Below are positions 34,355 to 42,989 of a stretch of DNA of 64,000 nucleotides, piece after piece. Every line of letters begins with the position of its first letter. Position 1 is the stretch's first letter. The notes under the pieces are model-generated. The model did no database searches, had not been told where the DNA came from, and saw only the letters and a list, made by a program, of their open reading frames with translations. Source of the DNA: CBDBIK01 sp965206145 (GTDB lineage Bacteria > Pseudomonadota > Alphaproteobacteria > TMED109); the NCBI GenBank assembly GCA_965206145.1, contig CBDBIK010000008.1:25271-89270 (forward strand), in the 5' to 3' direction. Both the position numbers and the translations under genes were made by a program.

Positions 34355-34650
34355 GCGCACGGCGCATGACACTCAGGCGCACGGCGCATGGCACTCAGGC
34401 GCACCGCGTGTGGCAATCAGGCGCACCGCGCGTGGCGCACTCAGGCGTACAGCGCATGGCATTTAGGCACACGCCACATGGCACTTAGGCGCACGCCGCA
34501 TCGGCACTTAGGCACACGCCGCATGGCATTCAGGCGCACGCCGCATGGGCATTTAGGCACACGCCACATGGCATTCAGGCGCACGCCGCATCGGCACTCA
34601 GGCGCACCGCGCGTGGCGCTTAGGCGTACAGCGCATGGCGTTTAGACGCA
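34355..34650. repeat. Minisatellite of 21-23 bp units
   Basis: About thirteen imperfect units of the kind CTCAGGCGCACGCCGCATGG fill the whole gap between the channel gene and its first partner. Open frames across it are products of the repeat, not genes. Unit length varies (21-23 bp), so reading frames drift. Copy number could affect spacing or coupling inside the operon. Confidence 0.9.
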
Positions 34651-34703
34651 CGGCATCAGACCGCGCCTCCGGCGGCGTATTGCAGGAGGAAAACAATACG
34701 CCG

Positions 34704-35174
34704 ATGATGGCGATCTTCGGCGGCGTGTTCGGCTTGCTGCTGGTGTTCCTGGTGATCGTGAACCTGTATTCCGACGCGGCCCAGCGCGAACGCCTGGAGC
34801 GCGGCGCCGAGGACGGCCTGTATCGCATCGAGCGCGCCGATGGCGGCGCCGGTTTCGTGGTCATTAGTTTCCCCGGCGAGCTGCGCATCATCGAAACCGG
34901 CACCAGCGTCAACCCTGCCACGCTGTGCGACGACGGCGGCCCGTTCACGGACTATGCGCGCCGCGTGTATGAAAACGAACGCGACCAACTGGTGTTTTTC
35001 ATTCTGGAAGGTGGCGTTCCGACCATGGCCGCGGCCCGCGAATGCCTGCGCCGCTTGTGGCCCGACCAGGTGCTGACCATCGGCTGGGTGATCGCCGATA
35101 ACGAACTCCTGAAGTCGGTGGCGCTGAACGACATTCCCGGCTATATCCGCGACTACACCGAGGCGCGGCCATGA
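34704..35174 (+). CDS. ExbD/MotB-like membrane-anchored partner, small
   Basis: The 156-residue product starts MMAIFGGVFGLLLVFLVIVN, a single N-terminal membrane anchor, followed by a soluble periplasmic domain (about 25-156). Position and topology resemble ExbD or TolR, but I see no clear ExbD domain wording. An AGGAGGA site lies 14 bp before the ATG; TTG at 34680 is an alternative start closer to it. Its stop overlaps the next ATG by 4 bp (ATGA), so the genes are coupled. Confidence 0.7.
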   Translation: MMAIFGGVFGLLLVFLVIVNLYSDAAQRERLERGAEDGLYRIERADGGAGFVVISFPGELRIIETGTSVNPATLCDDGGPFTDYARRVYENERDQLVFFILEGGVPTMAAARECLRRLWPDQVLTIGWVIADNELLKSVALNDIPGYIRDYTEARP

Positions 35175-36823
35175 ACCCGCAACGGTCGCGCCGCCTGCCG
35201 GACTTCGCCGGGGTCGCGCTGGTAGACATTCTCGCCAACGGTCTGGCCATGCTGATCATCGTCATTGTGCTCAGCATCGCCGCGCGCACCGAGCACGAGG
35301 AGCGCACCACCGCCCAGGTGGAAGAGCTGGAAACGATGATGAGCCGCCGCTTCAGTACCTCGCTGGTGCTGAACAGTCTGGCGGCGACCCCGCCGGCGCG
35401 CCTGCACGACTACCGCGAATCGCCCCTCGACCAGGAACACGACCCCTACCTGCTGCCGATCATTGAACTGCACCGCAACTTCGTGCGCGAATTCTACACC
35501 GGCGCGGTGTGGAGCCGCGAGGAACTCCTGCGCGAACCGAACGCCATGGATGCGTGGCTCGCGAGCTTTGACGAAGATCGCAAAAAGCGGCTGCGCACCG
35601 ACGTCTATGACGTGGCCCAGTTTTACCTCGCGATGTCCATACTGCGGGACCACGAGATCAAGGTGCTGCACTGGCATTTCATTCCAGGGGGTGGGTTGGG
35701 CCTTGCCCAGGCCGGCCAGTGTCCCCCCGGCGTTTCGGCCCAGGACTGCGGCGGCAGTACCGCTGGCGCCGACGGCGAGGCGCTGGCGGCCCTGCCATCC
35801 GTGGGGGCGGACGGCGGTGGGGACGACCACCAGTCGCTCCAGGGCTTTCCCGGAGCAGCCGCAAACGGCTCGGAGGCCGGCCCGTTCCCCGGCGGCGCAG
35901 CCCTCGGCGGCGCGGGCAGCCTGCCGGGCACGGGCAGTTTCCCCAACGCCCAGCCGGGGTCTGAAAGCACATCCCGGGGGTTGCTCGGCGGCGGCGTGGG
36001 CCAGGGTCAGGGCGGCGTGCGTTTCCGGCTCTCCAGCCCGGAATCCCTGCGCTCGGAGCAGGCCCTTGACCTCGGCATGACCCCGCCGTCCGTCGTGCAG
36101 ATACTGGCGGTGCTGCTGAATTTCACCGGCGAACTGCAAAAAACCCTCGACGCGGGTGCTTCGCCAAGCGCACAGCTGGCGGATTTCCAACACTATATCC
36201 GCGCCGCCCTGACCGCGCCCCTCATCCTCGAAGGCGCGGCTCGCGACCTGTTCTCCACCCTCATGGCGGAGGTTCAGCAACCTTTCTACAACGCGCCGGA
36301 CCAGCGCTCGCTTCAGGTGATTCCCCTTGGCCCCGACTCCCAGGCGGACACCGCGCTCATCGTCCAGACCAACCAGCGGCTGCGCAACGTCGCCGTGCAG
36401 CAATCGGCGCGCGGTGAGGCGCCGCAACTGCCCGATGCCGCGCGCCCGGTGCTGCGATTGAACGCCCACCCGGACGTGTGGCGCGGCCTGTCGGTGCCCC
36501 TTGAGAAAAGCGCCATCGTGCTGATGCCGCCAGAGCAACAGCGCCCCGAACAACTGCGCTGGCGAGCGCTCGCCTACCTGTCCCCTGCGCTGGACGACTT
36601 CATCGTCGGTTTCGCCTACGCCGCCGTAGCGCCCGACGGACGGCTCGTGGTGCAGGCCGAGGACAACCGCGTGCGCCTCAACGGTCGCCCCCTGCAGGGA
36701 TCGTACCGCGCGGCACTGTTCGGCGCGCGCAGCTGGCTGGTGGCGCTCTATGCCGGATTGGTGCTCGGCCTGCTCGGTCTGTTGCTGCTGGTGCGGCGCC
36801 CGAGCGCACTACGCCGCGCATGA
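35171..36823 (+). CDS. Large ExbD-like protein with low-complexity linker and C-terminal anchor
   Basis: The 550-residue product has an N-terminal anchor (about 16-37, VALVDILANGLAMLIIVIVL) that resembles the ExbD/TolR helix with its Asp. A helical domain (about 40-160) and a Gly/Ala/Ser-rich linker (about 165-285) follow, then a second domain (about 290-510) and a C-terminal membrane helix (about 520-541). Two anchors at opposite ends are not seen in classical ExbD or MotB. The family is not recognised. It overlaps both neighbours by 4 bp and must be made with them. Confidence 0.7.
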   Translation: MNPQRSRRLPDFAGVALVDILANGLAMLIIVIVLSIAARTEHEERTTAQVEELETMMSRRFSTSLVLNSLAATPPARLHDYRESPLDQEHDPYLLPIIELHRNFVREFYTGAVWSREELLREPNAMDAWLASFDEDRKKRLRTDVYDVAQFYLAMSILRDHEIKVLHWHFIPGGGLGLAQAGQCPPGVSAQDCGGSTAGADGEALAALPSVGADGGGDDHQSLQGFPGAAANGSEAGPFPGGAALGGAGSLPGTGSFPNAQPGSESTSRGLLGGGVGQGQGGVRFRLSSPESLRSEQALDLGMTPPSVVQILAVLLNFTGELQKTLDAGASPSAQLADFQHYIRAALTAPLILEGAARDLFSTLMAEVQQPFYNAPDQRSLQVIPLGPDSQADTALIVQTNQRLRNVAVQQSARGEAPQLPDAARPVLRLNAHPDVWRGLSVPLEKSAIVLMPPEQQRPEQLRWRALAYLSPALDDFIVGFAYAAVAPDGRLVVQAEDNRVRLNGRPLQGSYRAALFGARSWLVALYAGLVLGLLGLLLLVRRPSALRRA

Positions 36824-38391
36824 AACGTTACGGTTACGGCATCGCGGCCCTCGGTCTCGGCGTCCTGCTGGCGGTGTTGCTGCTGTTGACGCGTTTCGGA
36901 TCCACCGCCTTGCGCGACGACAGCGTGGCGGTGGAACTGGGTTTTGAGAGTTCCCACAGCGCCCGTGCCCGGGTCTTCGACGAGGCGTTGCTGGATACCC
37001 TGGAGCGCGGTCATTTCGGCGATGAACTGCGCCAACGCCTCGATCATCCCGCGCACCGCGTGCAGCTGGACGGCTTCCGGGCCGATGTATGCGAAGTGCG
37101 GCAGCTGGATTTTGAGCGCTTCGCGCACTGGCGCCGGCGCAATGACAGCGACCCGGCAACCCTCGATCCCGGCGCCCTTCACAGTTCCTCCAGCGGCCAC
37201 CGCATCGCCGGCCTGCTGCAATCCCCGGCGAGCGGCGTCAACTACGCCGGCGCTGCCGCCTACTGCAAGGCCGGCGGCGGTCGCCTGCCCTGGGCCGAGG
37301 AGTGGGAGGCGCTGGCGGCCGGGCGTGGGGGACGCCTGTATCCGTGGGGCGAGGGCTTTGACGACGGCTCCTGGCCCTATCAGGACGCGCACCGCAACGC
37401 CTCACAACCGTGCGGCGCACACCCGGCGGCGGCGACCCCCGAAGGCGTGCACGACCTCGGCGGCAACGCCATGGAATGGAGTCGTGGGCAGCGCGCCGCG
37501 CGGTCGCCGGAACTGCAACCGGGAGCCCACGGCGCCCCGGCGGTGCGCGCCAGAGGGCGGGCGTTGTATGCGCTCGCGTCCGCGTGGTTGCGCATCAAGC
37601 CGGAAACGCGCAGCCATCATCTGGGTTTTCGGTGTGTCTATGAACAAGCGCCGAAACTGCCGTTGCCGTGGGGCGCATCACCCCGGCAGGTGGTCGTTGC
37701 GGCGGGTGAGTATCCGGTCGGGGTGCCCGAGGACTTGCGCCTTGCGCGGGTCGCGGTGCTGCTGCCAGCGGCCCAGCGGCGTGAGGCGCGCAACCTGGTC
37801 GGGGCGCGGCGTACCCAGCGGCTGGAAGTGGCGCGTTGTGAGGTCAGCCGCAGGGAATACCAGGCGTTCCTGCGCCATCCGCTGGCGCGACTTGGCCTGT
37901 TTGCCAACGAACACGAACCCCGCGCACAGGATTACAGGCCGCGCAACTGGGAGCAGCAACTGGAACAGCCCGAATTGCCGGTCAGCGGCGTGGACTGGTG
38001 GGCCGCGGACGCCTTCGCACGCTGGGCCGGCGGGCGGTTGCCGCGGGTTGAGGAATGGCAGCTGCTGGCCGCCGGGCCGGAGGCCAATCCGTATCCGTGG
38101 GGCGATGACTACCAGGCCGGCGACGCCGCCACCGGCGACCAACCGCATCCGGGGCCGCATCCCTGCGGCGCGACCGCGCGCGACCGCAATGCCAGCGGCG
38201 TGCGCGACCTCGCCGGCAATGTCTCGGAATGGACTTTATCGGTCACCGCGGAACGCGGCGGTTACGCGGCCTGGGTGCAGGGCGGCAACTGGTTGTTGCC
38301 GGGAAAGACCACGGCACGCAGCGTCTTCGGGCGCCCGGTGCCGTTGAATCACCGCTCGGAGAGCATCGGGTTTCGGGTGGTGTACGAATAA
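36820..38391 (+). CDS. Membrane-anchored protein with two SUMF1 (FGE-sulfatase) domains
   Basis: The 523-residue product has an N-terminal anchor (about 5-24). Domain one includes GGGRLPWAEEWEALAAGRGG and GVHDLGGNAMEWS (near 145-220). Domain two includes GGRLPRVEEWQLLAAGPEAN and GVRDLAGNVSEWTLS, ending QGGNWLLPG and ESIGFRVVYE. These are the GRLPxxxEW and NxxEW marks of the formylglycine-generating fold, which resembles a C-type lectin. The paired active-site cysteines of true sulfatase-activating enzyme are not evident, so a binding or structural role is likelier. It is the last gene of the channel operon. Confidence 0.82.
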   Translation: MKRYGYGIAALGLGVLLAVLLLLTRFGSTALRDDSVAVELGFESSHSARARVFDEALLDTLERGHFGDELRQRLDHPAHRVQLDGFRADVCEVRQLDFERFAHWRRRNDSDPATLDPGALHSSSSGHRIAGLLQSPASGVNYAGAAAYCKAGGGRLPWAEEWEALAAGRGGRLYPWGEGFDDGSWPYQDAHRNASQPCGAHPAAATPEGVHDLGGNAMEWSRGQRAARSPELQPGAHGAPAVRARGRALYALASAWLRIKPETRSHHLGFRCVYEQAPKLPLPWGASPRQVVVAAGEYPVGVPEDLRLARVAVLLPAAQRREARNLVGARRTQRLEVARCEVSRREYQAFLRHPLARLGLFANEHEPRAQDYRPRNWEQQLEQPELPVSGVDWWAADAFARWAGGRLPRVEEWQLLAAGPEANPYPWGDDYQAGDAATGDQPHPGPHPCGATARDRNASGVRDLAGNVSEWTLSVTAERGGYAAWVQGGNWLLPGKTTARSVFGRPVPLNHRSESIGFRVVYE

Positions 38392-38461
38392 GGGCGCATA
38401 GCGGCAAGCCGGGAGCGCAACCCGCTAACGCGCACGGCGGCAGGGGCACCTGCGCCGCCGT

Positions 38462-38960
38462 CAGTTTGCGAGTGACCGGTTGCCGGGCAGGTTCAGCATG
38501 AAAATCCTCAAAAGCCTTGAAAACCACGGTGGTAACGAGCGCCCTGTGCACGACCAGCGGCGCCTGAGTGATCGGCGGCGCCTGAGTGATCGGCGGTGTC
38601 TGAGTGACCGGCGGCGCTTGATCGACCGGCGGTGCCTGAGCGACCGGCGGTGCCTGGGTTTGAAGGAGCGCAAGACCAGCAGCAGGGGCGCCCCATCCAC
38701 CGGAACACGTTCAGTTTGCGGGTGACCGGTTGCCGGGCAGGCTCAGCATGAAAATCCTCAAAAGTCTTGAAAACCGCGGTGGTAACGAGCGCCCCGCGCA
38801 CGACCAGCGGCGCCTGAGCGACCAGCGGTGCCTGAGTGATCGGCGGTGCCTGAGTGACCGGCGGTGCCTGAGCGACCAGCGGTGCCTGGGTTTGAAGGAG
38901 CGCAAGACCAGCAGCAGGGGCGTCCTATCCACCGGAACACGCTCGGGGATCAGGGCGTTG
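38462..38960. repeat. Duplicated 250-bp block with internal 18-bp tandem repeats
   Basis: Two blocks start at CAGTTTGCG (38462 and 38712). Each runs through GGTTGCCGGGCAGG and AGCATGAAAATCCTCAAAAG, then an array of 18-bp units (CGGCGGTGCCTGAGTGAC type, six in the first block and five in the second), and ends ...TCCACCGGAACACG. The frames encoded on either strand (LSDRRCLSDRR type) follow the repeat and have no family. It fills the gap between the SUMF1 gene and the EamA gene. Confidence 0.88.
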
Positions 38961-39024
38961 ATACGGGTGATGTGCGGCATCGAAAACCGGGATTTGAGCC
39001 GGTTAAACCGCCGCCCCTGAAGGT

Positions 39025-39870
39025 ATGCCCACCCACCTCATCTTCATCGTGCTGCTGGCGGCGTTTTTTCACGCGGTGTGGAATGCGTCGGTGAAATCCG
39101 GCGATGACAAGCTGCTGTCAATCACCGGCATTAACCTCAGCATCGCCGTGATGGTGCTGCCGCTGGTGCCGTTGGTCGGCCTGCCCGGCGCCGACAGCTG
39201 GCCGTATCTGCTGGCATCGGTGGTGTTTCACGTCGGTTACTACCTCGGTCTCACGAGCGCCTACCGTCACGGCGATTTCTCCCAGGCGTATCCGGTGGCG
39301 CGGGGGAGCGCGCCTATTCTGGTGACCGTGTGGGGGGTGTTGGTGTTGCACGAAACCTTGAGCGGCATCCAGTTGCTGTCGGTCGCCGGGGTCATCGGCG
39401 GCATCATGATTTTTGCCACCCGCCGACTGGGGGCGGTGCTGCATCATCGCAAGGCGCTGGTAAGCGCCTTGATTACTTCGTGTTTCATCGGCGCTTACAC
39501 CATCGTTGACGGCATCGGTGGCCGCCTGTCGATGAATATTCCGGCGTATATGGTGTGGCTGTCGATCCTGGATGCGCTGCCGCTGGCGTGCTACGCGATT
39601 CACAAACGCTCCCTCGGCGAAGTCGCTGAGCTGACCGCCACCCGGCGGAGTTTTGTGGGTGGCGCGCTGGCCCTTGGAGCCTATTCGATGGTGGTGTGGG
39701 CGATGTCCCAGGCCCCCATCCCGCTGGTCTCGGCCCTGCGTGAAACCTCCGTCATCATCGCCGCCCTCATCGGCGCGTACTATTTCAAGGAGCCCGCCGG
39801 CAAGCGCAGAATCGTCGCCTCCCTGGTGATATTCGCCAGCATTGCCTTGCTAGGATGGTCGGAATCCTGA
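39025..39870 (+). CDS. EamA/DMT family permease
   Basis: The 281-residue product has about ten membrane segments in two EamA repeats. The first half has AYRHGDFSQAYPVARGSAPI (near 80-100) and the second half has SQAPIPLVSALRETSVIIAA with GAYYFKEPAGKRR, both drug/metabolite transporter signatures. Substrate unknown. It precedes an amine dehydrogenase-type gene by 45 bp, so the two may be co-expressed. Confidence 0.9.
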   Translation: MPTHLIFIVLLAAFFHAVWNASVKSGDDKLLSITGINLSIAVMVLPLVPLVGLPGADSWPYLLASVVFHVGYYLGLTSAYRHGDFSQAYPVARGSAPILVTVWGVLVLHETLSGIQLLSVAGVIGGIMIFATRRLGAVLHHRKALVSALITSCFIGAYTIVDGIGGRLSMNIPAYMVWLSILDALPLACYAIHKRSLGEVAELTATRRSFVGGALALGAYSMVVWAMSQAPIPLVSALRETSVIIAALIGAYYFKEPAGKRRIVASLVIFASIALLGWSES

Positions 39871-39915
39871 TACAAATACGGGCTTGAATTCTCGTTCATC
39901 CACGGGTCAAAAATC

Positions 39916-42396
39916 ATGACACAAGAAATCCCCAACCGCGCCAGCGCGGTGGTCATCGGCGGCGGCGTAGTCGGCGCCAGCGTCGCCTATCACCTCGCCA
40001 AACTTGGCTGGAGCGAAGTGCTGCTGGTGGAGCGCCGGCAATTCGCATGCGGCACCACCTGGCACGCCGCGGGGCTGGTCGGCAGCGTGCGCGCCAGCGA
40101 AAGCCTGGCGCGCCTGATCGGCGACACCCACGAGCTGTTGAGCGAACTGGAGCAGGAAACCGGGCAGTCCACCGGCCTGCGCCGGGTCGGCTCCCTGGCC
40201 ATCGCCCACAGCCGCGAGCGGCTCGCCGAACTCAAGCGCGTGGCGGCCATGAACACGGCGTTCGGCGTGGTCGAGGTGGAAATGATCACGCCCCGGGAAA
40301 TCGTCGAGTTGTTTCCGTTACTGGAGCCTAAGGGTCTGCTCGGCGGAAGCTGGGTGGCGCGGGACGGGTACGTCAGCCCGGTGGATGTAACCGCCGCGTT
40401 CATCAAGGGCGCCCGGGGCCGGGGCGCGCGCTGTCTGGAAGGCGTGGAAGTGCGCGCCGTCACCCAATCCAACGGCAAAGTCACCGGCGTCATCGCATCC
40501 CGGGTCGGGGATGAACAGGCGCGCATCGAAATTCAGGCCGACTTCGTAGTCAACTGCGGCGGATTGTGGGCCCGGGAAATCGGCAAACTGGCCGGCGTCA
40601 ACGTGCCATTGCACGCCTGTGAGCACTACTACGCGGTCACCGAAAAAATCGCCGACCTGCCCGCCGACCTGCCGACCCTGCGCGACCACGACAAATGCGC
40701 GTACTACAAGCCCGACGCCGGCGCATTGCTGGTGGGCGGGTTTGAGCCGAATGCGGTGCCCTGGGGGCAGGACGGCATTCCCCACGATTTTTGTTTCGAC
40801 GAACTCGAAGGGCACGTGGAAGCGCAGCTGATGCCGGTGCTCGAAGATGCCATGGCGCGCGTGCCGAGGCTGCGCACGGTCGGCTGGCGCACGTTTTTCT
40901 GCGGCCCGGAGAGCTTTACCCCGGACGATCAATTCCATGTAGGCGAAGCGCCGGAGTTGAAAAATTTCTATGTCGCCGCCGGCTTGAATTCAGTGGGCAT
41001 CCAGACCTCCGGCGGGCTTGGCCGGGCGCTGGCGGAATGGATGGAAAACGGCCATGCGCCGATGGATTTATGGGGCAACGACATCCGCCGCATGTCCCCG
41101 TTTCAGGGCACCCGGCGCTACTTGCGCACGCGCGTCTCCGAAACCCTGGGGTTGCTGTACGACCGCCACTACCCGTACCGACAGATGGAAACCGCCCGCG
41201 ATGTGCGCCATTCGCCGATTCACGAACGGCTGGCGGCGCGCAACGCCTGTTTCGGCGAAGCCGCCGGTTGGGAACGCCCCAACTGGTTTGCCCCGCAAGG
41301 GGTTGAACCCCGGTATGAATACAGTTTCGGCAAGCAGAACTGGTTCGCGTATTCCGCCGAAGAGCACCGCGCGTTCCGTGAAAAAGTGGCGCTGTTCGAC
41401 CAGAGCAGTTTTTCCAAGTATTTGGTGCAGGGTCGCGACAGCTGCGACGCCTTACAGCGCATCTGCACCGCCAACGTAGACCTGCCCGCAGGGCGGATGA
41501 TTTACACCCACTGGCTCAACCCATGCGGCGGCATCGAAGCCGACCTCACCGTCACCCGTATCGCCGAAAATGAATTTCTGGTAGTCAGCGCCGCCACCAC
41601 CACCGGCAAGGATCTGGACTGGCTGCGGCGCAACCTTGCCGACGACGCCCATTGCGTGGTCACCGACGTCACCAACGCCTGGGCGGTGCTGGGGGTAATG
41701 GGCCCCGGCAGCCGCGCCTTGCTCAGTGAAGCCCTCGGGCATGATCTATCCACCGCCAACTTCCCTTTCGGCGCCACCCAAGCCGTGGAAATCGGCTGCG
41801 CCGTGGGCCGCGCCGCGCGGGTCTCGTTCGTCGGCGAACTTGGCTGGGAACTCTACATACCGTCGGACATGGCCCGCCACGGCTTCGACCATCTGTGGCG
41901 CATCGGCGAGCAACACGGCCTGCATCTGGCCGGCCTGCACGCCCTGGACAGCGGTCGCATCGAAAAGAAATTCCTGCACTTCGGCCACGATGTCGCCAGC
42001 GAAGACACGCCCCTGGAAAGCGGCTGCGGATTCGTGTGCGATCTGGACAAACCGATTCCCTTCATTGGCCGTGACGCCGTCCTCAAACAAAAACAAAGCG
42101 GTGCATGGAAACGCAAACGCCTGGTGCAATTCCTGCTGCAAGACCCCGAAGCGGTGCTCTACCATCACGAGCCCATCCTGCACGACGGCAAAATCGTCGG
42201 CCACCTGACCTCCGGCAACTACGGCCACACCCTCGGCGGGGCGGTGGGCCTCGGCTATGTACGCTGTGAAGACGGCGTCGATCAAAGGTTCCTCGACAAC
42301 GGCGCCATCGAAATAGACATCGGCGGCCAGCGCATCCCGGCAAAGGCCGACTTGAAAGCGATGTACGACCCAAAAGCCGAACGAATGCGAGAGTAG
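39916..42396 (+). CDS. FAD-dependent dimethylglycine/sarcosine dehydrogenase-like protein with GcvT domain
   Basis: The 826-residue product has an N-terminal DAO-type FAD domain with the dinucleotide fold VIGGGVVGASVAYHLAKLG (near 13-31) and CGTTWHAAGLVGS (near 45-57), whose His is the covalent flavin site in this family. From about residue 430 it continues as a folate-binding GcvT-like module (FDQSSFSKYLV, GELGWELYIPSD, GYVRCEDGVD). Length and domain order fit dimethylglycine or sarcosine dehydrogenases, which demethylate N-methyl amino acids and pass the one-carbon unit to folate. The exact substrate is not known. Confidence 0.92.
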   Translation: MTQEIPNRASAVVIGGGVVGASVAYHLAKLGWSEVLLVERRQFACGTTWHAAGLVGSVRASESLARLIGDTHELLSELEQETGQSTGLRRVGSLAIAHSRERLAELKRVAAMNTAFGVVEVEMITPREIVELFPLLEPKGLLGGSWVARDGYVSPVDVTAAFIKGARGRGARCLEGVEVRAVTQSNGKVTGVIASRVGDEQARIEIQADFVVNCGGLWAREIGKLAGVNVPLHACEHYYAVTEKIADLPADLPTLRDHDKCAYYKPDAGALLVGGFEPNAVPWGQDGIPHDFCFDELEGHVEAQLMPVLEDAMARVPRLRTVGWRTFFCGPESFTPDDQFHVGEAPELKNFYVAAGLNSVGIQTSGGLGRALAEWMENGHAPMDLWGNDIRRMSPFQGTRRYLRTRVSETLGLLYDRHYPYRQMETARDVRHSPIHERLAARNACFGEAAGWERPNWFAPQGVEPRYEYSFGKQNWFAYSAEEHRAFREKVALFDQSSFSKYLVQGRDSCDALQRICTANVDLPAGRMIYTHWLNPCGGIEADLTVTRIAENEFLVVSAATTTGKDLDWLRRNLADDAHCVVTDVTNAWAVLGVMGPGSRALLSEALGHDLSTANFPFGATQAVEIGCAVGRAARVSFVGELGWELYIPSDMARHGFDHLWRIGEQHGLHLAGLHALDSGRIEKKFLHFGHDVASEDTPLESGCGFVCDLDKPIPFIGRDAVLKQKQSGAWKRKRLVQFLLQDPEAVLYHHEPILHDGKIVGHLTSGNYGHTLGGAVGLGYVRCEDGVDQRFLDNGAIEIDIGGQRIPAKADLKAMYDPKAERMRE

Positions 42397-42601
42397 CACC
42401 ACGCGCAGGCCGGGGGCAGGCAGTTTTAGATCCTTTACAACGCCTGGAGTTTTTACAAGTAGCACCACGCGCAGGCGGGGCAGGCAGGCCAAGCCGCCGC
42501 TGACGCAAAACCACCGACACGCAGACGAATACTATTCCAACCCACCCATTACAATCCGCCCGCCATCAACACAACATAAACCGCCCCGACAGGAACCCAG
42601 C

Positions 42602-42844
42602 ATGAATCAACCCGACAGGAACCACCCACCCGACAACCCCAAGAAACCCGCCATCTCCCCTCTCAGCCTGCTACAAAGCGTCTGCGCCGCCGCCTTCGGC
42701 GTACAAAGCGAAGCCAACCGCCAGCGCGACTTCGAGAGCGGCAAATTCTGGCACTTCATCATCGCCGGCATCCTCTTCGTGCTGGCGTTTGCCGGCCTGG
42801 TGTGGGCCGGCGTGCAACTGCTGCTGGCGACGGCAGAGGTATAA
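42602..42844 (+). CDS. DUF2970 small membrane protein
   Basis: The 80-residue product has the DUF2970 pattern: SLLQSVCAAAFGVQSEANRQ, then RDFESGKFWHFIIAGILFVL with a single membrane segment at the C-terminus. Such proteins are widespread in Gamma- and Betaproteobacteria with no known function. It lies 145 bp before the AT-richer six-gene island and marks its host-side border. Confidence 0.9.
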   Translation: MNQPDRNHPPDNPKKPAISPLSLLQSVCAAAFGVQSEANRQRDFESGKFWHFIIAGILFVLAFAGLVWAGVQLLLATAEV

Positions 42845-42989
42845 CAGAGCCGGAATAGTGTATGCTCCAAGGGCGTAGTTTGCATGGCGCTGTACGTTTT
42901 TGGGAGGGGCTATCCTGGATAACACCTTTATAGTGTTTTGCCTAGGCCAGTCCTAACTTGAGTAAGCACATCAAAATCAGGAGAAATTA

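Noticed and set aside
34388..34645. Open frame across the minisatellite as a protein gene
   Set aside because: The frame is a by-product of the repeat (ALRRTPHRH-type wording), has no ribosome site and no family, and unit lengths that are not codon multiples break it.
33290..38391. Zorya anti-phage system
   Set aside because: A MotA-like channel with an anchored partner recalls ZorA/ZorB, but there is no OmpA-type domain and no ZorC, ZorD or ZorE gene; the SUMF1 protein is not part of Zorya.
36820..38391. True sulfatase-activating (formylglycine-generating) enzyme
   Set aside because: The fold motifs are present, but the active-site cysteine pair is not evident and no sulfatase gene is nearby.
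38462..38960. CRISPR-like array
   Set aside because: The 18-bp units are directly adjacent without unique spacers, and no cas genes are present. It is a tandem repeat inside a duplication.
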